Below, piece by piece: positions 1 through 11,580 of a stretch of DNA of 64,000 bases. Origin of the DNA: Eriocheir sinensis (lineage: Eukaryota > Arthropoda > Malacostraca > Decapoda > Varunidae); assembly GCF_024679095.1 (NCBI RefSeq), contig NC_066512.1, forward strand, positions 19,481,289 to 19,545,288. Direction: 5' to 3'. The notes beneath the pieces were generated by a model, which did no database searches, was not told where the DNA came from, and worked only from the letters and a program-made list of their open reading frames with translations. Positions within the stretch are counted from its first letter, which is position 1. Each line of letters begins with the position of its first letter. The position numbers were made by a program, and so were the translations under genes.

Positions 1-244
1 GACCACACTAATCACCCCCCCACACCCCGCACCCCACACACACATGCTTCCGCCCCCCTCTCTCCTCTCCCCCCAACACACAGAGAAATCGTAGGTAGCT
101 TGAGATTTCTTCATATTTTCCTACTACATTTTTTTCGGGAGGGTGAAGGGAGAGAGTGAACAATATTTATGGTTAGCAAAAGAGAGAGAAAAGCGAGAAA
201 ATATGAGTAATGTTTTCTTTACGTGTGTTTGCTATTCACACTCA

Positions 245-760
245 TCGTTGTTAATGGTGGTGGTGGTGCAAGGTGGTAGTGGTGGTGGTGGTGATTAGCG
301 AGTTGGGATAATGGTGGTGGGTGGCGGTGTTAATGGTAGTGGTTTCAGCCATGGCAGTCGTGAATGAGCCGGCGGTGGTGGTGGTGGTGATGGTGGGTGG
401 CGATGGAGTTGACCACGGTGATGACGGTAGCTTAGTAGTGGGTGGTGGTGGTGGTGATGGTGGTGAATGATGATGAAGCGGTGGTGATGAACGGTGTGGC
501 GTGTAGTACTTCGTTGTGGTGGGGGATTGTGGCTTGGAGATGGATTGGTGGTGGTGAGGGGGTGGAGGGTGGTGGTGGTGAGGAGAGGGTGCTCGGATTG
601 GTGAGGGGAGTGGAGGGGGGGAAGAGGTGGAGGGTGGTGGTGGTGAGGGGAGAATGCTCGGATTGGGGGTGAGAGGGTGGAGGGAGGGTGTTGATGGTGG
701 TGAGAGGGGGAGGTGCTCGATGGTAATGGTGGTGAAGGGGAAGGACGAGAGGTAGGAGAA
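245..760. repeat. Degenerate (GGT)n trinucleotide tract
   Basis: The plus strand is a long imperfect run of GGT/GTG/GAT triplets. Inside it a unit of about 66 bp (GGTGGAGGG then GGTGGTGGTGAGG then GCTCGGATTGG) occurs twice, near 561 and 627. The Pro/His/Thr-rich frames across it are translations of the repeat. The first 244 bp hold only C/A-rich low-complexity DNA. Confidence 0.93.
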
Positions 761-827
761 TGAGGCCAACAAGCTTTTACTAACACATATCCACGGTGTT
801 TACATATTCTCCCTAAACCGCCGCCAT

Positions 828-1385
828 ATCCCCCCCCCCCACAGGACCACCATCAACACCATCCACCAACACCACCCATCAGCCCACCGTCATCACCACC
901 TGTAACACCAACATCAACACCATTCTAGTTTATTTTTTATTTTTTTTACCAGTCAATTAACTCACTATATAGCATGTCAACACCTTAATTAACGATCTAA
1001 ACTGTCTTAATAATCCCAGTTTCACTATCAGCACCATCCATCACCACCACCACCAACAACAACCCAATTTAACTTTATTCACTATCGCACACACAACCGT
1101 CATATATTAATAATTTCACCACATGCCAATCCAACACCGAAACTATCTCACTAATCCCATTTTAGCACCACCTTCCCTGTCAACACCAACCTCACCACCA
1201 TTTCAGTTTATTCAGTATCCATTATAACCTTTACCTATATCAATGAACTTACCATATAACATTTCAACACTATAATAATCTCATTTACTATCAACGTCAC
1301 CCACCAACACCAATATCAGTCAACCACAATTCCGTTTATCTAATTCACTCCACCACAATCTTCTTCTCCACCTAGACGGTTATCA
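828..1385. repeat. Poly-C run and degenerate ~135-bp tandem repeat
   Basis: A C run at about 828-840 is followed by A/C/T-rich DNA. A motif like CACCATTTCAGTTTATT recurs in diverged form near 919, 1063, 1198 and 1325 (spacings 144, 135 and 127). I read this as an old, heavily diverged tandem array with CAC triplets between copies. Confidence 0.6.
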
Positions 1386-1410
1386 TAGCTATTTCATCTC
1401 TTTGCGGGAA

Positions 1411-1520
1411 CTCACCACCACTACCACCACCATCACCACCACCACCACCACCACCATCACCACCACCACCACCATCACCACCACCACCACTATTCACCAC
1501 CACCACTACTCACCACCATA
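1411..1520. repeat. (ACC)n microsatellite
   Basis: Near-perfect ACC triplets with a few ATC interruptions. Confidence 0.95.
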
Positions 1521-1594
1521 AAATCTATAACACTAATACCGACATTACCAAAATCACTACTGAACACTACCACTGCCACTATTGTTTTTTCCAT

Positions 1595-2185
<591 letters not shown>

Positions 2186-2187
2186 CT

Positions 2188-2720
2188 CTTTCCTCCTCCT
2201 CCTCCTCCTCCTTTTCTTCTTCAATATATTTATGTTCATACTGCCTTCCTCACCGTTCGTCCTGTCTATATCTCTTTCCTCGTCTTTCTACTCTTCTTTC
2301 ATACAAATATCTTCACACTGCCTTCCTCACAAATCCTCCTATATGTTTCTCTTTTCTCATCTTTCTCCTCTTCTTCCATATACTCGTACCTATCTTCACA
2401 CTGTCTTCCTCACCCTTCCTCCTGTCTATATCTCTTTCCTCGTCTTTCTCCTCTTCCATATACTTATTTTCAAACTGCCTTCCTTACCCTTCTTCCTGTT
2501 TATTTCTCTTTCCTCGTCTTTCTCCTCTTCCATATACTTATTTTCAAACTGCCTTCCTTACCCTTCTTCCTGTCTATATCTCTTTCCTCGTCTTTCTCCT
2601 CTTCCATATACTTATTTTCAAACTGCCTTCCTTACCCTTCTTCCTGTTTATTTCTCTTTCCTCATCATTCTCCTCGTTTCCATATACCTATCTTCATACT
2701 GCCTTCCTCACCCTTCCCCT
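2188..2720. repeat. (TCC)n followed by 74-bp tandem array, 7 copies
   Basis: A short TCC run (about 2190-2212) leads into a tandem array. The anchor CTGCCTTCC or its variant starts at 2241, 2318, 2401, 2475, 2549, 2623 and 2699, giving spacings of 77, 83, 74, 74, 74 and 76. Because 74 is not a multiple of 3, all three plus frames stay open and show the same Leu/Ser/Phe-rich peptide in rotation. The central copies are the most alike, as expected of recent slippage or unequal exchange. Confidence 0.95.
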
Positions 2721-3308
2721 TTACATACGTTACTTACTTCACTTACCCTTCCCCCTGTCAGCACTTCACCCTGTCTCACTTTTACCCTTCAGCATGTCTC
2801 CCTCAAACCTCTCGCCTTGTCTCACCTCACTCCTCTTCTTTATTATACTGCACTTTACCTTGTCTCCTTAATCTCTGCCTCCTTACTGCATCTCCCTTAA
2901 CCTTGCCTTCCCCACACGTCCGCCTTATACACCCTGTCTCCCTCACCTTTCCCTTCTCAGTGTGTCTGCAATATCTCTCTCTGCACACTCTGGCATCTGC
3001 ATTCTAACCTCATTTTTATCATCATTATCACGAGATTATGAGTTCACTGCAAGACAAAGACCTTTTTTCAAACATTCTCCACCCACTGTGTCTAATGTTA
3101 GTGTACTCAATCCTGTTCCGGTAAAGGTTCCAATGTCATCTCTCCACCTGGTTCTTTGTCTGTCCTGCCTCCTGTTATTTCTGGGTCTACCTTCATTACT
3201 TCACCATAAACTAACACAAAAAATATATACACGTCCCATCCTCGCGTTACCTATATCGTTTTCTTCACTAATACTCCTTCGTTACACCTTTTACTCCAGC
3301 TATTACTC
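2721..3308. other. Pyrimidine-rich unique DNA
   Basis: C/T-rich on the plus strand, grading from decayed array sequence to ordinary DNA. No gene recognised. Confidence 0.5.
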
Positions 3309-4325
<1,017 letters not shown>

Positions 4326-4387
4326 GTGACTCAACTCCACCACCGTGCGCGAGCACCGGAACGAACTCTACGGACGCAACGAAGACG

Positions 4388-4390
<3 letters not shown>

Positions 4391-4450
<60 letters not shown>

Positions 4451-4558
4451 CTCTTTGCCCTCCGTCAGCGGCCAACGTCACCAGAACCGATCAGCGAAAA
4501 AAGAACAAGTGAAGCGGAACCGAAGAGACATTTTTGCGACGGTTGTGGAGACGATTTT

Positions 4559-4609
<51 letters not shown>
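4391..4609. repeat. Two (CA)n microsatellites in a loose duplication
   Basis: Pure CA runs at 4391-4448 and 4562-4609. Each is preceded by a related sequence ending in GACGATT then TA and CAC, so both tracts may have grown from the same site in a duplicated unit of about 170 bp. Confidence 0.9.
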
Positions 4610-4610
<1 letters not shown>

Positions 4611-4792
4611 CTAAGGAGCCTATCAGAAGAGGAGAAAGTGCAAAAGTAAAACAATAAATACACAGAGAAGCCAAAAAAAAAAAAGGCATGAATGAATGAA
4701 TGAATAAACGACGTTGAATGAATAAATATTTTCTTTCGGCAATAATTTTATAGTCCAAGTTTTAAGCATGACATTTGAGTGACTTATCTACT

Positions 4793-4795
<3 letters not shown>

Positions 4796-4851
<56 letters not shown>
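4796..4851. repeat. (TC)n microsatellite
   Basis: About 28 perfect TC units. A short (GT)n of about 26 bp follows at 5054-5079. Confidence 0.97.
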
Positions 4852-4853
<2 letters not shown>

Positions 4854-5261
4854 CTGTTCAAGAGCTGCCTGGGTGAAAAGAAAAAAAACACACGCACGGT
4901 GGATTCAACAGATGGAGGTGCGAGGGTGGATCTCTCTTTTGATGGTCTTATATTTGTTTGTTTATGGATGTTTTTTGGGTGTTTGTTTTCACCGCTTATC
5001 GCAAAGCTTCTTGTGGGAGGCATGCATGTGGGCGCCATTTTACGGTTTTTCTATGTGTGTGTGTGTGTGTGTGTGTGTGAGGAGGTCGTCTGCTCACGCT
5101 TTAGCAGTGATTGGTACAGAGCGTCGGTGGCTGCTACTGGCACACACTTGTCACGACGAGTAGCCATGCTTAAATCACACGTAACTGCAGCCATGAGTTT
5201 AGTGTATTAAGCAAAGGATCTTAGTGACAAATATTAACAATCGTATGGTTCGACTTTTAGG

Positions 5262-5547
5262 CTAAAACTGTTCATTATCTGCTTCGTATATACAAGAAGC
5301 TGTCAAGGTGACTGAGTGTGCATACCTCCTATCACAGGCTCTCCTAAGGACTGAGTGCTCTACTTCCTGGTCTCCCACACGTGTCTCTAAGCTGCTCCGG
5401 ATTCTATGGAAGTCATAGGAAAAGGAGGAAGACATGCTGTTGCGGGGTGCGAGGATCATCCCCGGGACCAAGGTCTCTCCCATCTTAGCCACCCGGCTAC
5501 CCAGCGTTGCCCCGATGCTGTGTAAGCGTGGCTCTGTGATGTTCCAG
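5262..5547. other. GC-rich island, candidate exon, strand unresolved
   Basis: A GC-rich segment in an otherwise AT or repeat-rich setting. On the minus strand a frame of about 76 codons is open (from 5492 down to 5262) and starts near a possible acceptor (TTACACAG, with exon sequence from about 5510 downward). On the plus strand, 5434-5547 reads from an ATG (MLLRGARIIPG...) and ends at a donor-like A|GTGAGG whose TGA would be the stop if unspliced. Both frames share the same GC-rich third positions, so codon bias cannot choose between them. I recognise neither peptide. Transcript data would decide. Confidence 0.25.
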
Positions 5548-5614
5548 TGAGGCTTGAAGCATTCATAAAGAAAACAAAGTATGAAACTTAGTTAACGCCT
5601 GCATGGCTAAGGCT

Positions 5615-5745
5615 TCATCCTTCTTGACCGAGATACTCGTGAAACCCGAGCCGCCGGCAGATGGCGTACAAGTCCCTCAACGTGGCGCCGGCGGCCCAGA
5701 ACCCGATGAGGCCTGTGTGGCGCCGGATGGGTTCCACGAGGCGTG
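5615..5745. other. GC-rich island, candidate exon, strand unresolved
   Basis: Bases in one of the three codon registers are about 80-90% G or C here, compared with about 50-65% in the other two, which is a coding-like profile. The minus frame reads EPIRRHTGLIGFWAAGATL and on to a TGA at 5615-5617. The plus frame in the same register reads MAYKSLNVAPAAQNPMRP from 5661. The island runs straight into a (GT)n tract, which leaves no good acceptor for a minus-strand exon. The product is unknown. It lies about 70 bp from the preceding island, so the two may belong to one gene. Confidence 0.25.
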
Positions 5746-5751
5746 TGCGTG

Positions 5752-5786
<35 letters not shown>

Positions 5787-5940
5787 TTCCTTTTAGTGTT
5801 GATGGATATTACTTTTTGTTTTTAAAAGTGTTTGGGGTCTTTTTAGGTATTTAACTTGTTTTGCTTTCTTTATTAATTTTTTTTTTTAGTGTTGATGGAT
5901 ATTTCTTTTTGTTTTTAAAGTGTTCTAAGAGTCTTGAGAA
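5742..5940. repeat. (GT)n tract and 93-bp direct duplication
   Basis: Imperfect GT repeats at 5742-5787 are followed by two copies of a 93-bp unit. The anchor TTTAGTGTTGATGGATATT starts at 5792 and 5885. Confidence 0.85.
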
Positions 5941-6232
5941 TACCTGTACATTTTTTTTCTCATTATAATTAGTTTCTTAGATGTGAGTGTACAATGATGG
6001 GTTGTAAAATTGTTTTATAATGTTTTATACAGTGGTTTAATCAGTGTGTAATCTGTGGAGTCTGCAGTGTAACTTCTAGCACAGATGTGGCCCTCTCTCT
6101 TTTAAGTTAGTGCATTTATTATTCTGCCTGGACAAAGTTTGTTAATTATTTGTTTTATCTTAAAACGTGAAGCTCATGTAACACCTTTGTCAATAAACTA
6201 ATTAACTACTAACTGTACCCAGTGCACCCATA

Positions 6233-6235
<3 letters not shown>
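5941..6235. other. AT-rich unique DNA with AATAAA
   Basis: AT-rich sequence resembling a 3' untranslated region. A canonical AATAAA lies near 6191 on the plus strand. If the islands at 5.4-5.75 kb are plus-strand exons this could be their 3' end, but nothing else supports that. Confidence 0.2.
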
Positions 6236-6275
<40 letters not shown>

Positions 6276-6359
6276 GAACAAGAACACCACCACCACCACC
6301 ACCACCCCTACCACCACCACCACCACCATCACCACTACCGCCACCACCACCACCACCTC
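6236..6359. repeat. (CT)n then (ACC)n microsatellites
   Basis: CT run at 6236-6273, then ACC triplets from about 6283 to 6359. Confidence 0.96.
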
Positions 6360-6419
6360 CATCCCAGTTGCTAAATTAAATTGTTAGTTATAGGGTTGTT
6401 TAATTATTTATTTATTATG

Positions 6420-6812
6420 TTATTTTATTTTGTTTTGTTTTTGTTTTTGTCTTGTTTTGTTTTGTTTACTTTGTTTTTTCTTTTCTTTTCCTTTCCTTTT
6501 CTTTTCTCTGGATATTTTCTTTTTTCTTTTCTTTTCTCAGGATGTTTTCTTTTCTTTTCTTTTCTTTTCTTTTCTATTCTCAGGATGTTTTCTTTTCTTT
6601 TCTTTTCTCAGGATGTTTTCTTTTCTTTTCTTTTCTTTTCTCAGGATGTTTTCTTTTCTTTTCTTTTCTCAGGATGTTTTCTTTTCTTTTCTTTTCTCAG
6701 GATGTTTTCTTTTCTTTTCTTTTCTCATGATGTTTTCTTTTCTTTTCTCTGGATGTTTTCTTTTCTTTCCTTTCCTTTTCTATTCTCTGGATGTTTTCTT
6801 TTCTTTTCCTTC
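6420..6812. repeat. (TTTTC)n array with nested higher-order unit
   Basis: TTTTC pentamers punctuated by CAGGATG or CTGGATG. The GATG starts lie at 6541, 6584, 6612, 6645, 6673, 6701, 6729, 6752 and 6790. Spacings are 43, 28, 33, 28, 28, 28, 23 and 38, all equal to 28 plus or minus whole multiples of 5. Two slippage processes are therefore nested: a 28-bp unit and its internal pentamers. The Phe/Ser-rich frames are artefacts. Confidence 0.95.
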
Positions 6813-6829
6813 TGATGGTGTTGCTGGGT

Positions 6830-7610
6830 GTGGATGAGCCTCCTTCTCCCCAGAGAAGACTCACCCGTCACCCACCCTGCGGCCCCAGGGGCCGAAAGCT
6901 GGATGACTTTTTTGTTTCTTTGCTAGATGTTTCAATTTAATTTTCTTTCCTCGATGTTTTAATTTTTCTTTCTTTTTCCTTTCTGGACGGTCTGGGTTAG
7001 CCTCCTTCTCCCCAGAGGAGATTCACCCGCCACCCACCCTGCGGTCCCAGGGGCCGAAAGCTGGATGACTGTTGATTTTCCTTTTCTTGATGTTTCTGTC
7101 ATCCATTCTGGTGTTCCTGATCTGAACGTTTTCCTTTTATTGATGTTTCTGTCATCCTTTCTGGTGTTCCTGGTCTGAACGAGCCGCTTTCCTCCCAGAA
7201 GAGACTCGCCCATAATTTTGTGATGTTTCTTTGGTCCGAAAGGTGGATGATTTTTTCTGTTTTCCTTTTCTTGATGTTTCTATCATCCTTTCTGGTGTTC
7301 CTGGTCTGAACGAGCCGCTTTCCTCCCAGAAGAGACTCGCCCATAATTTTGTGATGTTGATTTGGGCCGAAAGGTGGATGATTTTTTTCTATTTTCCTTT
7401 TCCTTTTTCTGATGTTCCTTATCTGTGTTATCCTTTTTTCTGATGTTCCTTCTCTGTGTTAGCCTTTTTCTGATGTTCCTTCTCTGCATTTTTCTTTTTC
7501 TGGTGTTCCTTTCTATGCTTTCCTTTTCTTGGTGTTTACATATCGACTTTTCCTGGTTTTGTATGTTGGAACGCGTGAGTCTCCTTCTCCCCAGAAAAGA
7601 CCCGCCATAC
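6830..7610. repeat. Degenerate 130-180-bp tandem array
   Basis: The block GAGCCTCCTTCTCCCCAGAG, followed by AAGACTC(A/G)CCC, recurs with its CAG at 6851, 7013, 7196, 7327 and 7592. A second shared block (GGGGCCGAAAGCTGGATGAC) follows in the early copies. The copies at 7196 and 7327 are almost identical over 131 bp. The Lys/Arg-rich minus frames across it are translations of the array and I do not call them genes. Confidence 0.88.
7405..7535. repeat. 30-bp minisatellite inside the larger array
   Basis: GATGTTCCTT or GGTGTTCCTT starts at 7411, 7442, 7472 and 7502. The unit is a fragment of the larger array that has amplified locally. Confidence 0.85.
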
Positions 7611-7745
7611 CAACATACAAGACGCTTTAAACAAAACAAAACAAGACAATTTTTTTGGTATTTTTCATTTTTTTGATTTTTTTGTGCTTTTTCGTTTTTT
7701 ATCGGTATGACACTTGCCTTGCTTAGGGGAATTGTGCATCCCTAA

Positions 7746-8013
7746 GCGTCGAAACCCATTGAATCGTGTCAGGAACGTGTCGTCTGGCTAGAAAGAGGTC
7801 AGGAACTGTCTTGCTGGAACTTCACGCCCCCCCAACCCTGGACCATCGGGATCTCCGACACGGAGGTGAACGCTCCGGGGGAGCCGAGGCGCCCTGCCGG
7901 AACCCTGAGCCCTGCGACGCTCGCCAGGAAGGCCTTGGGCCCCCTGACGCTCCCCAGCCCCGCGAAGCAAGGAGGGTGGATAGCAAGATGAACCTCTTAA
8001 AATTCCAGACGGG
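7746..8013. other. GC-rich island, candidate exon, strand unresolved
   Basis: This is the most codon-like unique segment in the first 50 kb. On the plus strand the frame between the stops at 7743 and 8010 is open for about 88 codons and includes ...NFTPPQPWTIGISDTEV... with third positions almost all G or C over 7803-7970. The complementary frame in the same register, minus strand 7799-7996, is also open (GLGSVRGPKAFLASVAGL). An in-register antisense frame is expected of a GC3-rich exon, so only one should be real. Splice signals are mediocre on both strands. I recognise no family. Confidence 0.3.
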
Positions 8014-8097
8014 ATGAAATCAAATCAATCGAAAATACTATGAAGGCGCCGGAACCCGTTTTTGTTGGGGGTCAAGGACGGCAGGACGAAGGCCGAA

Positions 8098-8260
8098 GGA
8101 AGGTGACAGAGGGAAGGAAGGAAGGAAGGTGGCAGGACGAAGGAAGGAACTTGGAAGATGACAGGACGAAGGAAGGAACGAAGGAAGGAAGGAAGGAAGG
8201 AAACGAGGAAAGGAAGAAAAGAGGCGGGACGAAAAAAGGAAGGAAGTCAACACTGCTTAA
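8098..8260. repeat. (GGAA)n-rich tract
   Basis: Imperfect GGAA tetranucleotides with GACGAAG interruptions, purine-rich on the plus strand. Confidence 0.93.
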
Positions 8261-8452
8261 CAGGGAAAACGGAGGAGAACGAGCCGCCAAGATTCTGTCC
8301 GGGATTGGCGCGAATGGCGACTATATAGTTTTGCTGCCTCGGCTTGTACCGTCACTTTACTTCCCTGATTTGCTCAACGCGGCCACTTATGTTTTGTGTT
8401 CTTTTACCTCCCTGATTTACTGGACATAGAATTTTACTAGTTACGGAGTGAA

Positions 8453-8740
8453 ATCCCCCCCCCCCCCTCCATCACCACCACACACACTACTACTACTACT
8501 ACTACTACTGCTACCATCACCACCAACACCAACACCAACAACAAGAACGACAAGAAGAAGAAGAAGAACAAGGAGAAGAAAATGAGGAAAAACAACAAAA
8601 GAAAAAAGAACAAAGACAACCCTTCCACCCCTACCACCACCAGTCCTATACCACCATCACCACCACCACTACCACCACCTCCTACCCAGCACTCACTCAC
8701 ACAAAAGCCTCCTCCATCGCCTCCTCCTCGCAACTGCCGC
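8453..8740. repeat. Poly-C then trinucleotide mosaic
   Basis: A C run at about 8455-8467 is followed by blocks of CAC, ACT, CAA, AAG and CCA triplets. Open frames here are low-complexity. Confidence 0.9.
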
Positions 8741-9045
8741 CTCGATATTAGCAAACCTAAGTTGTTAATTAAGTCAATAGTGCGCATCATTGCAGACTGC
8801 TTGCCCGCGCCCTTTTTCCGGGCTTCAACAGAGGCTTCCTGACGCGCCCCGGACCAGGCTAAACGTTGGCTGTTTGCTGGGCAGGGAGGAAGAGGGAGAG
8901 GGAGAGGAGAGAGAGACGGAGAGAAGGAAGCTAGAGGACACAGAGAGAAAATCGAGTGTGTTAGGAGAGTGATGACAGAGAGAATGGAGGGGAAAAGAGA
9001 GATTGAGAGTGAAAGCAAGGAGATAGATAGAAATTGATAGATAGA

Positions 9046-9105
<60 letters not shown>
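8741..9105. repeat. Purine-rich DNA ending in (AG)n
   Basis: From 8880 the sequence is GA-rich and ends in a pure AG run at 9051-9105 that abuts the 5' truncation point of the LINE fragment that follows. 8741-8880 is ordinary unique DNA. Confidence 0.85.
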
Positions 9106-9107
<2 letters not shown>

Positions 9108-9109
9108 CG

Positions 9110-9709
9110 AGAGTGTTAGGAGCGTAAGCAACAGAAGCGCCGAAGTCTTCCTCAAACTATATTTAGCATTAGTTAGACCTCATCTTGATTATGCGGTTCA
9201 GTTCTGGTCACCTTACTATAGAATGAATATCAAAATGTTAGAATCGGTGCAGAGGAGGATGACTAAGATGATTCAAAGGTTACGAAACTTGCCATACGAG
9301 GAAAGACTCAAACAGTTAAACTTGCATTCTCTAGAAAGGCAAAGGGTGTGTGGAGACATGATCGAGGTTTATAAATGGATGAAGGGCTTTAATAAGAGGG
9401 ATATTCATAAGGTTCTGTCGGTAAGAGAACCCGGTAGGACACGTAGTAATGGGTTTAAACTGGATAAATTCAGATTCAACAGGGACGTAGGCAAAAAGTG
9501 GTTTACTAACAGAGTGGTAGATGAGTGGAACAGGCTGAGCAGTCATGTGGTGAGTGCCAATACAATTGTCACATTAAAAAAATAGGTTACATAAATTCAT
9601 GGACAGTGATATTAGGTGGGGTTAGATTCACGGGAGCTTAGGTTCAAAGGAGCTGCCTTGTACAGGACTACCGGTCTCTTGCAGACTCATACGTTCTTAT
9701 GTTCTTATG
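9110..9709 (+). mobile_element. CR1-like LINE, 5'-truncated reverse transcriptase 3' end
   Basis: About 155 codons of the C-terminal part of a non-LTR retrotransposon reverse transcriptase: LVRPHLDYAVQFWSPYY, then VQRRMTKMI, RLRNLPYEERLKQLNLHSLE, RFNRDVGKKWFTNRVVDEWN. The catalytic palm is missing because the copy is 5'-truncated, as is usual for LINEs. The frame breaks in an A7 run (9576-9582). With six A's it would continue to a stop at 9623-9625 through LHKFMDSDIRWG, so the break is a single-base homopolymer indel. The element ends in two tandem octamers TTCTTATG (9694-9709). Short tandem octamers instead of poly-A are the known 3' signature of CR1 elements. A (CT)n run follows immediately. 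Confidence 0.9.
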
Positions 9710-9741
9710 CTCTCTCTCTCTCTCTCTCCTATCAAACAATC

Positions 9742-10078
9742 TACCTACTTAATGATCTAGCTATGCACCTACCTAGCTATCTACGTACCTATCTACTTAC
9801 CTACCCGTCTATCTGTGTATTTACCTATCTATTTGCATCTGTCTACCTGTCAGTCTCTCACACCTGTCTTCCCTCACCTCACTCTCACCTTCCTCCAGCA
9901 TCCCTCTCAACCTCCCCGCTCACACGCAATTTTATCTCTCCTTGAACATGATACCTTCTCCTTTTCCTTCCTCTACCCTTTCTCTCCCCCTCCTCCTCCT
10001 CCTCCTCCTCCTCCTCCTCCTTTTCCTTCCACTACCCTTTCTCTCCCCCTCCTCCTCCTCCTCCTCCTCCTCCTCTCT
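9742..10078. repeat. (CTAC/CTAT)n tract and 60-bp duplication with (CTC)n
   Basis: Degenerate CTAN tetranucleotides run to about 9860. At 9955-10078 a 60-bp unit (CTTTTCCTTCC, CTACCCTTTCTC, then CCTCCT triplets) occurs twice, each copy ending in its own CTC expansion. Confidence 0.88.
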
Positions 10079-10135
10079 GCTGTGTATCATTTCCTCCGTG
10101 ATTTCTCTAGGGAGTGCGGAAACATTGATCGGGAA

Positions 10136-10138
<3 letters not shown>

Positions 10139-10177
<39 letters not shown>

Positions 10178-10183
10178 AACTGG

Positions 10184-10214
<31 letters not shown>
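10139..10214. repeat. (TG)n-(AC)n inverted repeat, potential hairpin
   Basis: TG repeats (10139-10172) and AC repeats (10184-10214) are separated by only about 11 bp (TTTGCAACTGG). They are complementary over about 30 bp, so single strands can fold into a long hairpin. A similar arrangement lies at 37,997-38,067. Confidence 0.93.
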
Positions 10215-10215
<1 letters not shown>

Positions 10216-10216
<1 letters not shown>

Positions 10217-10285
10217 GCTTCATAGCTCAGTGGACACCTATTACCTTCGCCTATCACCCGGCACGTGGGGGTTCGAGTGGCGCTC
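10216..10285 (+). mobile_element. tRNA-like sequence, probable SINE head
   Basis: TAGCTCAGTGG (10223-10233) matches the pol III A box and GGTTCGAGTGG (10270-10280) resembles the B box. Their start-to-start distance of 47 bp suits a tRNA. The acceptor and T stems do not pair well, so this is not a functional tRNA. It is more likely the 5' part of a tRNA-derived SINE, or a decayed tRNA pseudogene. Confidence 0.4.
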
Positions 10286-10529
10286 AGGCTTCTACAGTTA
10301 TTTTTTCAGCTGAAATGACCGGTTACTGTTCCCCCTTGAGCACGAGGAATAGGGGAGGATGGAAATAAAAAAGAAAGAAAGAGGGGGAAGAAAAAACCGT
10401 GAGAAAAAAAGAAATGAAGTAAAGAAAATAATAAAAAAGGAAAAAAAAACAGGAGAGACTGATTAGGGAAGAAAGGAGAGATAGAATTATAAATGGAAAA
10501 CTGATGTATAAAAATAATTTCCGCAAAGG

Positions 10530-10575
10530 GTTATGGCTGGTGATCACGAATCCAGCATGTGATCAGATCGTGGGT

Positions 10576-10634
<59 letters not shown>

Positions 10635-10665
10635 TACCTGTCTGAGCTAACTGCACCACAAACTA
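10530..10665 (-). mobile_element. tRNA-like SINE head split by (GT)n
   Basis: Read on the minus strand, GTTAGCTCAGACAGG gives an A box near 10650-10636. A B-box-like GGATTCGTGATC lies at about 10554-10543. Between them, where the anticodon arm would be, is a (GT)n run (plus-strand AC at 10577-10630). If correct, a microsatellite has expanded inside a tRNA-like body. The B box is imperfect. Confidence 0.33.
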
Positions 10666-11580
10666 ATTACTTAACAGGTAAACTAAAATGCTGGAGTTTT
10701 GAATTTTGCTCTTTTTCCGCCTCTTCAGTAATTAAAACGAAGTTGCAAAAGAAAAATGATGGCGACATATTTATTCCGCTCAGAACAATAATGGGTAAGA
10801 GTAATTAAACATTTTAATAATTCATTTTTCCACTTATTTCATCTTTCCTTTCTTCTTTAATCATTCGCTCCTGCTTTTTTCTTCTTCTTTTTCTCATTTA
10901 TTTTTGCTTTACTTCATTTCTCCCTTCTGCACTCTTTTTTCTTTCCCCTCTTTCTTCTTTTTCTTTATTTCCATTCTTGTTTCCTTCCTTCCTAAGTTAC
11001 TTTTTCTTTTCTTCTCTCCCCCTCTTCCTTCCTTCCTTCCACAACGTCTTTCCTTCCTTCCTTCCTTCCTTCCTTCCATCCTTGCTTCCATTTCTTCCTT
11101 CCTTCCTTCCTTCTTTTCTCTCATTCCTTCATTCTTTCCCTCTCTCCTCTCTTCATTCACTCCACAAGTCAGTCAGTCAGCCAGCAATCCATCCATCCAG
11201 CCAGCCAGTAATTCCGCCTATCAATCAAGCGTTCAATCAAGCCAAACGCGAAGACACACACCACATCCCCGCCGAGACTGTTGCATTAAGTAACTGACGC
11301 TCAAGTAAACACTCTTCGTCATGCTGGTAACACTGGAGCTGAGAAAATAGAAAACAGAAATAATAGAAATGTTTTACCGACCGACTAGACCACAAAAAGG
11401 AAATCAGTCAGCCATGCAGTCAGTCAGTCAGTCAGCCGGTCAGTCAGCCATCAGTTCTGAGCCTCAAGGTGCTTCAGAAGTGAGCGTGAAAATCATGAAG
11501 TGAGAAAATATTGAATTGTTTAGCCTGAAAATAGAAAAAAAGATTAAATAAATAACATAACAGCTCCAAGCAAACGACTA
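10666..11580. repeat. (CCTT)n and (CAGT)n tetranucleotide tracts in unique DNA
   Basis: CCTT repeats lie at about 11,020-11,118. CAGT/CAGC repeats lie at 11,167-11,210 and 11,403-11,450. The remainder is AT-rich unique DNA without a recognisable gene. Confidence 0.85.

Noticed and set aside
6959..7639. Lys/Arg-rich minus-strand frames repeating GESLLGGKRLVQTRN
   Set aside because: They are translations of the degenerate 130-180-bp tandem array and break from copy to copy.
10216..10285. Functional tRNA gene
   Set aside because: A and B boxes are present, but the acceptor and T stems do not pair, so I list it only as a SINE-like head.
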